Part shown: piece after piece, positions 45,701 to 55,700 of the stretch
How the letters are laid out: each line of letters starts with the position of its first letter
Position numbering within the stretch: position 1 is the stretch's first letter
From: Closterium sp. NIES-65
Taxonomy: Eukaryota > Streptophyta > Zygnematophyceae > Desmidiales > Closteriaceae
Length of the DNA stretch: 64,000 nucleotides
NCBI GenBank assembly: GCA_948144175.1
Contig: CANXME010002096.1
Coordinates: 930,001-994,000, forward strand
Direction of reading: 5' to 3'
Program-made: the position numbers and the translations under genes
Notes under the pieces: generated by a model
Told to the model about the DNA's origin: nothing
The model's database searches: none
What the model saw: only the letters and a program-made list of their open reading frames with translations

Positions 45701-46493
45701 TCTCCCTTGGTTTGACTTGCTCAGCCACCAACCATCTGTGCCACTTTTTTCTCTTCTGCACCGGTCAGGTTTCCCCCTCTGAGAATCCATCTCACACATA
45801 TCCCTGCTCTCCCGCCCCTCAGATGCCACAGTGGACAATTTCAACTCAACCGTGTCCAATGGGAGCAATGTGCTTTATAAATAAATCATGCTCCCTTGGC
45901 ATACAACTCATGCGTCCCTCTCACGCCCCTCGTGCCCCTCCTGCCCCACAGACGCCATGGTGGACAATCTCAACCGTGTCCCGTGGGCTCAATGTTTTCA
46001 GAGGTATATCATGCCCCCTTTTGCATGCAACTCATGCGTCCCTCTCACGCCCCTATGCCCCTCCTGCCCTCCAGACGCCATGGTGGACAATCTCAACCGT
46101 GTCCCGTGGGCTCGCATCGATGTCAACTTTGCATCGTCACCACTTGCCTTCCTGGCTCACATCCTCATTCAGGTATTCCTTCCCCGCTCTCTCTTCATTC
46201 TCATCCGACTGCTTCTCCTTTGAAAATAGTTACATTGGAGTTGTGTGTCTGCTGCCCACAGGATGACTCATTGTTTGTCATCTGATGAGTGCGTTTCAAT
46301 TGCATGCTGTTTGACAAAGCTCAAGGTTTTGTTCACCTGGAGGCGAGTGAAGCACAGCATGTGATGTGATTGTAAGCCCATGTTATGCCACTGGACAACC
46401 CCTCTACCCAATGGCCTCCAGGTGAACATCCCAACACTCAAGGCGCATGGAGCCAGTGTGATTCAGCATGTGATTGACAACTTTGTGGTGTAA
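39736..46493 (+). CDS. DUF676-type putative serine esterase/lipase with large low-complexity inserts
   Basis: Alpha/beta-hydrolase of the ROG1/DUF676 lipase-like family. Ten exons join in phase: 39736-40001, 40448-40515, 40879-40943, 41271-42182, 42611-43380, 43821-43876, 44075-44127, 44615-45638, 46075-46172, 46422-46493 (about 1127 residues). Order of family motifs: DHLVVLVNGVAGS, MNWTYTKAQLEAHG, TVDGVDVVGNRLADEV, RISFIAHSLGGVLSRYAI (nucleophile Ser in AHSLGG), LEPMNFVTLASPHLGSRG, FEKASVPLAP...GRSARHLFLTD, LPLLLRMTTDNEEGPFL, SALAAFKYRAAYANVLGD, MVGWRTASIRHQWEMPL, DNLNRVPWARIDVNF and AHGASVIQHVIDNFVV. Three long Ser/Pro/Glu/Thr-rich inserts (in exons 4, 5 and 8) about triple the usual core. 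Substrate unknown. The start is the first good ATG; an in-frame ATG exists at 39637. Confidence 0.88.
40338..40372. repeat. exon-2 shard (esterase gene)
   Basis: GCAGTCCCATGAATCGGATT plus GGACCTACACCAAGGCAC copies the acceptor and start of the real exon at 40448. It lacks the rest of the exon. Confidence 0.85.
41102..41209. repeat. intron duplication around a 30-bp palindrome
   Basis: A block of about 38 bp (CCTTGCAATGCATTCACAAT... to ACCGTTCC) occurs at 41102-41139 and again at 41173-41210, with the palindrome between. Confidence 0.95.
41142..41171. repeat. junction palindrome, 30 bp, GTCGAC core
   Basis: Perfect palindrome. The core TTTTGAGTCGACTCAAAA is extended on both sides by GTTGAC/GTCAAC. 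Confidence 0.96.
43613..43713. repeat. 30-bp tandem repeat, 3 copies
   Basis: The unit AACGTTGGCCAAAAAGATG plus TTTTCGAGCCA lies in the intron after exon 5 of the esterase. Confidence 0.93.
44288..44455. repeat. intron duplication of about 70 bp around a palindrome
   Basis: CACGTGCTCTTCCCTGGGCA...CGTCTCCA (from 44290) and CACCTGCTCTTCCCTGGGCA...CGTCTCCA (from 44381) flank the palindrome at 44358-44379. The copies differ at many positions. Confidence 0.9.
44358..44379. repeat. junction palindrome, GGCGCC core
   Basis: Perfect 22-bp palindrome with the inner part TTTTTTAGGCGCCTAAAAAA. A different core hexamer and TTTTTTA arms instead of TTTTGA. Confidence 0.93.
45824..46010. repeat. exon-9 shards (esterase gene), two copies
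   Basis: CAGATGCCACAGTGGACAAT (from 45821) and CAGACGCCATGGTGGACAAT (from 45949) repeat the acceptor and start of exon 9 (DAMVDNLNRVPWA). The complete exon starts at 46075. Confidence 0.9.
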
Positions 46494-47038
46494 CACTACA
46501 CTTCACTTGCAGCATCAGCAACGCCTACTGTATGACCAATGCTGCACAGAACACCATCCCTCCATTCTGTTCCATTTTCTAAACATGTAAAGTGAGAATT
46601 TGGTACCCGGGTGGCACACCACTTCTTCATGGTGTGAGACGCTCAGCTGGCTACTCACCAGCTGAGGAATGGTGGGCAATGTGGGTGTAATCAATTATGA
46701 ATTTCTTGGTTTGTCGGTTTGCTTGTGCATGTGTATGATATGTTGTGACATTGTTTGTAAGCCAGTATCACCGACATATTATAGATGCTGCTCAAGTGTT
46801 GGGGAGTACTTAGCATGGCTGAGAAGTGTGTTATGGCAAGAGTTCATGTCTGAGTCAGTTGTTATGTACCGTACTCATGTCAGGATCACCTTATGGAACA
46901 AAGCAGGTTTTACATGGTGCAACTGGCAAATTTACAAAAAGGCATGACATCACACATTTGACGTCTCATGCGAAGGGTGTTGTTGATTTTGGGAGGAATA
47001 CGGTAGTAGATGCCAAGCAGTGGCTTATATTGAGGCTT
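46494..47038. other. intergenic between convergent esterase and LIL genes
   Basis: No gene recognised. Carries the 3' ends of two convergent genes. No clear signal beyond A/T-rich stretches. Confidence 0.5.
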
Positions 47039-48586
47039 CTAGTCTTGGGAGGAGCGGAAGACACCAAAGGCAGTCAGTGCACCCGTTGCAGCCACAATCA
47101 CCAGCGCCAGGGCCGGCAGAGGCGTGGGCACTCCAATCAGCTGGGCGGGCGAATTGGGGAGGAATGAGATTGGAGCGAGGTGAAAAGCGAGAGCTGAAGG
47201 CAGTAAATACCACCATGGCAGCCACAATTACCAGCGCCAAGGCAGGCAGCTGCCTAAAACTCCAGTCAAGTGGTGGGAGAGGTGAAATGAAGAGCGGTGA
47301 GAAATGGGCGAGTTATAAATGGAACAGAGAGTAGAGAGAGAAGGGGGTCGATACCAAAAAGGGACGTGATGAGAGCAGGGGAGATGAGGAAAGGGGCACA
47401 TAATGAGATCTGCGGTTTAGAAGATATATCTCATGATCGTGCGTGTGAGTTTGATATCTACATTTCCCACAGGAACTCTTACGGCATCTTTTAGCCCGCT
47501 TTTGCAGAAGGGCTCAGATGCATTGCCTGTCTGTGTCGCCCGTCACCCACATCTGTCACATTTGAAGTGTTCATCTATTTATTACACTCATTTCAAGCAA
47601 CCCCTCAATCACCTCGAGCAGCCCCTTGCCAATGGCCACCTCCACCACCAGAGTCCCGCCAAAACCCAACGTTGCCAGCGCGACACTTCAAGCCTCCTCG
47701 AAATTTGCGAAACACGACACCCATTCGCACAACGCACAACTAACTAACAACCCCTTGCTCACCTCGAGCAGCCCCTTGCCAGTAGCCACCTCCATCACCA
47801 GAGCTCCCACGAAGCCCATCATCGCCAGCCGCCCAACCCAGATGTCCACTCCGCCTCCGCCGCCGCCGGACCCGCCCTCGGACGCCATGGAGCGCACCGC
47901 CACGCCTCCCCGGCGGCTCGCGCCGAGACTGCTGGCTCGCGAGGCCGAGGTTCGCGCGCAGGCTTGGCGGAAGGCGGAGGACTGGGAGAGGGAAGACGAC
48001 AGGCTCCTGAGCGGGAGAGCTGGAGGTGACGCGATAGTGGTGGGTGCGGGGGGAAAGGGTCGGATGAAGAGCGGGAAGCGGGACGTGGAAGGGATGAGAG
48101 GGAGGATACACTACCAGTAAGAACATGGATTCGTTTAGAGAGGAAAAAGTGCTACTGTTAATGTTGTGAGTGGAATCAAAACATTGATTCGTTTAGGAGG
48201 AAATCAAGTGATAGCAATTAAAAAGACGAGGAAAGGAAGTAGAGACAAGGCTATTCAGACACGGATCACATCACAAATGCGATCATACATCATGCCGACG
48301 GTATTGTTTCACCCTTCGACTCGTGAACGTGCGTACCTGGCACTGCTGATCGCGCTGCTTGTGACGTGGTCTCCGCCTGAAAAGGAACCAACATAACAGA
48401 AAAAATCTTGCTCAGATTTCTGAAATTGCTGAGATTTCCTGGTAACCTTTGGTAACAAGCATGCGATAACTGCCGCGGTCGTGCGGAACACGGGAAACAC
48501 GAAAGAGGTGACAATGGCGAACGGACCTGGTAAGATAGGCACGGAGACGCCACAGAGGCAGCTGTATGAAGGGCGGTAGCCGCCAT
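47039..48586 (-). CDS. light-harvesting-like (LIL/SEP/ELIP-type) thylakoid protein
   Basis: Three exons on the minus strand join in phase (48527-48586, 47763-48110, 47039-47140) into 169 residues. Residues 1 to about 95 are a Ser/Ala/Arg-rich plastid transit peptide (starts MAATALHTAASVASPCLSYQ; SSLGASRRGGVAVRSMASEG marks its likely end). The mature part has a chlorophyll-binding LHC-like helix, DIWVGRLAMMGFVGALVMEV, with the canonical E/D-x-x-x-GRLAM-x-GF pattern followed by TGKGLLE. A second hydrophobic helix is at the C-terminus (PALALVIVAATGALTAFGVF). Two helices fit SEP-type LIL proteins, which protect photosystems and bind pigments under light stress. Exact subfamily not assigned. It shares a 1.2-kb intergenic region with the divergent KAC gene. 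Confidence 0.82.
47213..47690. repeat. exon shards in the LIL intron
   Basis: 47215-47275 is a partial copy of the last exon (minus strand, LPALALVIVAAMVVFTA). 47608-47690 is a partial copy of the exon-2 end and donor (plus strand ACCTCGAGCAGCCCCTTGCC). Both lie between the real exons. Confidence 0.85.
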
Positions 48587-49784
48587 TGTGAAGTGAATGT
48601 GTTCGACGCTAAGGTTGCCTGGACAGAGTGATGCTGTGCTAGCGGAAACAACGGACTATGGAGGTGTCAGGAAACGGAAAAATGAGGCAGCCTGAACACA
48701 ATGGCAGTGTGAGGAAAATTTCTAGGCTAACGGGATGCGTGAGGATGCGAGCAGGCTCGGGCCTGGGGACCTCGAGATTGGCTGACTTCAGGTCCAGGTG
48801 TGAAGAATATGGGGCACAGAGAAGTGGGTTTCTAGGCGGGGAAAAAGGAGGGCAAATGTTCATTTGTGCAACAATATATATGCTTCCATTGCGTTTCCCT
48901 CCTTCCAGTTCAATAAAGAAATTGTATTAGGCCTGCCCACGGCCTAGGGCAGAGGATGGTGGAAGTGCCTGACGATGCTTCGTTTGGAGCAGTGTTCCAG
49001 CGTGGCACAACAGCTGGATGCTTCTGCTACTGCCACGAAGCTGGCTATGATTCGACGTGAGATTGTAACGAGTTTTCCCGTTTCAGAAGAGCTGCAATTT
49101 GGTGTCGCTGATCCGTGTGGATCTGGCGCGAATGTAAAAACAAGTAGAATTAGAGCCTATCCTCGTTCGTGTGCGAACGAGGTGTAGCTTGTAAACCAAA
49201 CGGTAACTGCTGTCATCCGATTGTCGGCTCTAGCCGATTCCAACCAATTGCGAGTTTCCCCGCCCTTCCTGGTCGTCATGTTCTTCGGGTACAGTACCTC
49301 CTCCATTCCCACTGTCAGCTGTCTTGCCTTTTCGCTTCCCTCGATCTCTCTTCGATTCTTCCAACAGGTGTGTCAAAGACTGCTGTCAGATCAGCCTGGG
49401 ACGCATCATGCCTGCTTGAACATCTTGCTGTGTGGCATGAAGTCATGCTCGGAAACAGCATGATAATGGCTGCTTGGAATCGCTCGAACACAGCTTTTTG
49501 CAGCCATTAGGAACACACGAGACTTCTCATTATGCGTGTAGCACTTCGAAATGAATTGTGGTATTTCCGTTCTAGGCCGTCTATCCACACCAATTTCCAT
49601 CGCCTAGCGTGTTCAGTGTGAAAGAATTTTCCTTCGTATCGGTATAGGAGGTTAAAGAGACAGTATCGTCCGACGTTTCGGCCATTATCAGACTAAATGG
49701 TATCACGCTGCTCGAAACCGTAGCACCAGCATTGCGGCTGTTTGACGTCTATCATTGCGTCAGTAAAACGATAAATTGGCAGCC
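48587..49784. other. shared upstream region of divergent LIL and KAC genes
   Basis: No coding exon recognised. Presumably both promoters. A short AT-rich TATATATGC motif lies near 48874. Confidence 0.45.
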
Positions 49785-52700
49785 ATGGCGGACGATCAGT
49801 GGTTCCATGGTGCCGCGCTGTCAGACATCGGTCGGCCGTCGTCAGACCCGCCATCAGCGGCGTCAAGCACGGGTCCTCCTCCGCAAACCGGCCGAATGTC
49901 GGCCGGCACTCGCCGGACCGTCAAAGGTGCCGGCTCTGGCACTCCGTCAAAAGGAGCGGCAGGCGGGATGACGGCGGGGAAGAAACGAATGGCCGCGGTA
50001 ACGGAAAAGGCCGTCGGGCTGAAGGATCGATTGCGGGTGAGTCCCAAGGCAGCTTAGGAAGGTGCACCTCCGGTTAGCCGCTTATAGAGCGGAGCTCATG
50101 AGTTTATGTGAGTTTATGGAAGCTTGTGGAATCTCGTGAAATCTATGGGACTTGATAACTCGTGGTTGGGAGCCCATTCTCCGCGCTCTGCAAGCTGTGC
50201 AACGTTCCAGCCGCTTCTTCAAACGCGAGCAATGTAGGGTTCTTTCTCCATCGGAGCGTGCTGCAGCGAACCCGCGCGTATCTTCCTGCACACCTCCTCC
50301 CCCCTCCATCCCGACCCTTTTTTCACACTTTCCGCCACTCCCCATCTCTCTCCGTCACTCGCCATCACTTCTCCGCCACTCCATGTCACTCTACGTCACT
50401 CCCAGTCACTCCTCGTTACTCTCCCGTTTCTCCCTGTCACTCCCCCGTCACTCCCCCGTCACTCCCCGTCACTTCCCCCCCACTCGTCACTCCCCGTCAC
50501 TCCTCGCGACTCCTCGTCACTAACCGCCACTCCCCGCCACTAACCGCCACTCCCCGCCACTCCCTGTGTCGTTCAAGAAGGGTGCGTCTGTGATGCGCCG
50601 ATCGCGTGTCATGTAAACTGCAACAGCGCGCCTCTGACAGGATCGCGCACCACCTTCCTCGTGTCCAACCCCCCTGTTCCCCGTTCCCATGGCCCCCCTT
50701 TCCCCCATCCGCCTTCTCCAATCTAGAAAAGGGACTTCTGAGTCGAGAATAAGTAGCCACTTATTGCCAACCCTAGCCCTCCGCTCTCCCCTCAATCTTT
50801 ACAGCCCCCCACCCCACCCCCTCGCCCCCTCCCTTCTGACGCACCGTGCGCGGACAACAAGCGAGGGAGGAGGTGTTGGAATCGTGGCAGGACGCATGCG
50901 ACGTGCAGGAGCAAGTTTCCAATTCTTCCGCCCTCCTCTCAACCACTCGAAAGCCCAACCCCCAATCCCCCACCCCCTTCCGCCCTCTCTCGTCAGCAAG
51001 CGAGGGAGGAGGTGCTGGAGCTGCGGCAGGAGCAAGTCCCCAACCCTACCGCCCTCCCCTCAACCTCTTCAAAACCCGAACCTCATTTCCCCCCCCATTC
51101 CCCCAGCAAGCGAGGGAGGAGGTGTTGGAGCTGAGGCAGGACGCGTGCGACATGCAGGAGTATGCCTCCGCCAAGCTTGCGCGCGCGCAGACGTACCTGC
51201 AGCTCCTGGCCAAGAAGGCCCACGGACTCGGTGCGTGCCCTGCATGCCTTTCCTCCCGTGCTTACACTCGGTGCTTTCCTTTCCTTTCCCCGCCACCACA
51301 TGGCTTCGTTCCCTTGTCACATCACATGCATCTTACCACGCTCTTTTGGTTTGCCATCCCCCTCAGTCTCACCTTTCTATTCAGTTTCATCCATTTCAAC
51401 TTGCCCACTATGTCCATCTTGACCTCCCCTATTCCTTACCTCCAACTGTTCTCGCTGCCTGTGCGCCATGTGTGGTGTGGTGGGAGTGCGTGCAGACCAG
51501 GTGGCACAGGAGGCGGAGTCAAAGGTAGCGCCTCTGAAGAAGGAGCGCCGGCGGCTCTTCAACAGCCTCATCCAGTCCAAAGGTCACCTCCCCCCCACCC
51601 ACCAAATTCCTCTCCTAGAATGCCGCCTATCGCTCCCCTTGAATGCACTTGAACAGCCTCATCCAGTCATCATGTGACCTCCCAGCCAGCCAATCCCTTT
51701 CGTAGAATGCTACCTGTCACTCTAAAAAAAAGGCGCGGCAACAACCTCGCTCGGTCGAAAAGGAAACCTCCCATCCCATCTGAGGCACGGCTCTCTCGTC
51801 TCCACGCAGCTAGCATGTGGCATTGTGTGAACCCAGACGTCATCCTGTGCATCCCTCCTCGCACTCTCCTTCTCACACTCTCCCCTCCCCTCCTCTCCCC
51901 TCCCCACCTCTCCTCTCCTCTCGTCTGCTCTGCTCTCCTCTCGTCTGCTCTGCTCTCCTCTCCTCTCCTCTCCTCCTCTCCTCTCATCTGCTCTCCTCTC
52001 GTCTGCTCTCGTCTCCTCTCCTCTCCTCTCGTCTGCTCTCCACTCCTCGCCTCTCCTCTCCTTGCCTCTCCCCTCTTCGCCGCTTCTTCCTCTCCTCCTC
52101 TCCTCTTCTCTCCACTTCTCTGCTCTCCTTCCTCCACCAGGCAACATCCGAGTGGTGTGTCGCGTGCGCCCGGCATTCGAGCACGAGGATTCTCTCGCGC
52201 TCTCCTTCCCAGACGAAACCACCATCCGCATCAACCCCTCTGCGTCCGTCGCTGCCACTGCTTCAGCCAGTGCGGGCAGAGCAGGGTCTCCTGGGTCCTT
52301 GGGTGGTGGGGGTGGCAGCAGCGGGCTGGCAAAGAGGGACTATGAGCTGGATCACATTTATGGACCGCATGTGGGGCAAGGTGAGGGGTGATCATTAATG
52401 GGCCACATGTGGGGCAAGGTGAGGCGGTCGTACCGCACTGAATCGCATGCAGTGTCAAGGGTGTACATGAAGCAGTGCAAACGTGCCTGTGACCGCACTG
52501 AACCACTCTGTACCTCCTTGTTGTGCAGGCGATCTATTCGTGGACGCGGTGCAGCCCATGGTGCAGGCTGTGATGGACGGCTTCAACGCCTCCATCATCG
52601 CGTACGGGCAGAGCGGCTCGGGGAAGTCACACACCATGGTACGAGCATTGGGCTGGTGGGAGAAAAAGGTACATTGCCTGATTCGAATGCAGGCCAGATA

Positions 52701-55700
52701 GGCAGTTAGGAATTTTCGGAAGTAGATAAACAGGGGGGACGGAGGCGGAAGAAGAAAATGCATTGCTGCCCCTTTGCTGTTGCCCGCCTCCTCTCTGCAT
52801 GGTTGACCTGGCGTTTGCTGAGATCTATGACCTTGCGAACATGACACAGCGGACATGCCACCCCCCACCCTCTCCCTTCCTCCCCCTTTGGCATTCCAAG
52901 AGGGCCTGTCCGACAGCAGGGGTATCTTTTACCGAGCGTTTGATGAGATCTATGGCCTCATACACTCGGGACTAATCCCCACACGACTCCTCCTTTCCTC
53001 CCCACCTCTTGTGATGAGTCGATTTTTGAGTCGACTCAAAAATCGACTCATCACACGGCTCCTCCTTTCCTCCCCACCTCACCTCTTGCGCCATTTCAGG
53101 AGGGCCCATCTCACGATCGCGGCGTCTTCTACCGAGCGTTTGATGAGATTTACGATCTTGCCAACTCAACCTACGCCCCCGCTGACAGCTACACCTTCCA
53201 CGTCAGCGTGCTCGAGATGTTCAATGAGCAGGTGAGGAGGTGTGGAGGGAAGGAGAGGGTGGGGTTGGAGGGTTGAGAACAGGTGAGGGTGGAGATTTGG
53301 TGTAGGTGGCGGCGACGGGACGGGGGAGCTGTGAGGCAGGTAGTAGAGAGATCCACGACCTCGCCTACTCAACATACATACGCCCCTACTGACAGCTACT
53401 CCTTCCATGTTAGTGTGCTCGAGATGTTCAACGAGCAGGTGAGGAGGTGTAGAGGGGAGGAGGTGGGATATTTCTGAGTGTTTTCAAGGTATTTTTTAGA
53501 ATGTTTTGAGAATTCTCAAAAATAGCCTGGGGCTCAGGGGGAACAGGGGCGGAGGGTGGTACAGATGTGCAGTGAGCAGGTGAGGAGGGGTGGGGGTGGG
53601 GTGGGGTGGGTTAGTTGAGTGGAGTGAAGAGAGCTGTGAGGCAGATAATTGAGATGTGAAACGAGCAGAGGGGTGGGCGAGCTGGATTTAGGGGCTGAGG
53701 GAACGGCTGATGCAGGAAAGTAGAGGAAGGGGACTGACAACGGAGGGGGGAGGGTTGCGTTTCATCGGTTCATCTCACCTCCGTCTTCCCCTTTTCTCCC
53801 GTTTCTCCCGTTGTGCGTGCCACAGCTGAGCGACCTGCTGGTGAACCCCTTGCAGGCCGGCCATGGGTCCTTGGGCAAGGTGGAACTCGTGCATGGGGGG
53901 CCGGGAGGAGGCAGCGGAGCAGCAGCAGGGGGAGGAGGAGCAGGCGCAGCAGGAGGAGCAGGAGTAGGAGGGGGTGTGGGGGGGGTGGGGAGAGGTGGAG
54001 GTGCGGGGAGTGAGGGAGGAGGCGGTGAGCAACCCGATGGAGTATGCCAAGGTGGTCAAGACAGCTCTGCAGCACCGGGCGGCAGGGGGAGGTGCATCTG
54101 GGGGAGGTGGGCTCGTTGGCGACAGCAAGGAGCGCAACAAGCTCTCCCACTTGTGAGTCTCTTCACTTGCCGGCTCTTGTAAGCTCTAAGCTCCTCTGCC
54201 GTGCTTATAGGCTCTTTTGCCCCTCCTCCCCGGGATAGTACTGCACGCACACCACAACTACCCGGTGTATGGCCAAGGAGCCGATTGCTAATGGCAGACC
54301 CTTTTTTTCAACCCCCCCGCCAACTCCCCCCCTTCCCCCCCTGTGACTGCACCCCAGGGTGGTGATAGTGCGAGTGCATCACGGCGACCCAGTGACAGGA
54401 GAGCAGCAGAGCAGCAAGCTGCTGCTGGCGGATCTCGCCTCCAGCGAGCGCCTCCTCCGCCTCATCCAACCCTCCGGCCATCCACCGTCCCACTGGCCGC
54501 TCTGTGTGTGGCTGCACCTCAGGGTGGTGATACTAGTGCACGTGATGGCCGAGAAGCTGATCGCAAATGGCATACCCTGCCCCCTCCACCCCGACCAACA
54601 CTCCCTCTCGCCCTCTGAATCCCCACCAGGGTGGTGATAGTGCGAGTGCATCACGACGACCTGGTGACAGGAGAGCAGCAGGACAGCAAGCTGCTGCTGG
54701 CAACTAACTACCCCATGACCCCCCATGCTCCACCACCTTCTGTTACCTCGTTTTGAACCCTCCCAGGGGTGGTGATTGTGCGAGTGCATCACGACGGCCC
54801 AGTGACAGGCGAGCAGCAGGACAGCAAGCTGCTGCTGGCGGATCACACCCACCCCTCCCCCCCTCCCCCCTTTCCCCCCTTTCCCCCTTCACTGTACACA
54901 CCAGGGTGGTGATAGTGCGAGTGCATCATGACGACCCAGTGACAGGAGAGCAGCAGGACAGCAAGCTGCTGCTGGCGGATCTCGCCTCCAGCGAGCGCCT
55001 CCTCGCCTCCTCCTCTGCCTCGGGGGACCGCCTCACCGCCTCGCTGCACGTGCAGAAATCCTTCTCAGCGTACGATAATGTTGGTTGATGGGGTGGGTTG
55101 AGGTGGGGTGGGGTGGGGTGGGGTGGGGTGGGATGGGTTGATGTGTCAAGTTCTCTGTGGTATGGTCTGTGCTGCTCATACATCCTCCTCCGCCTCGGGG
55201 GATCGCCTCACCGCCTCGCTGCACGTGCAGAAGTCCTTCTCAGCATACGGTGCTGTTACTGGGTGGGGAGTAGAGTTCTCTTTGATATGTCGTGTGCTGT
55301 TCAAGCATCCTCCTCCGCCTCGCCTCGGGGGACAGGCTCACTGCCCCGCTGCATGTGCAGAAGTCCTTCTCAGCGTACGGTGCTGCTGAGTCCTTCTTAA
55401 TTGATTGTTTGCTGTTCTGAAGTCTTTCTCAGCGTACAATGCATGCGTTCTCGGCGTGTCGTGTTGTGTTGAGTCCTTGCGCGGCTGTGCTGTTCAACCT
55501 GCAGGCTGGGCGACTGTCTGTCTGCACTCACGGGCAAGCGTCCCACCGTGCCGTACGGCAACTCCAAGCTCACCATGCTGCTCTCCGACTGCCTCGGTAC
55601 GTAGGGGGATGCCTTGGTGCATGGTCCAACCAATACTTTTTATGAGAATTCTCTGTTATATGATGCAATTGCCTCCAAGCTCACCACGGTGCTCTCTGAC

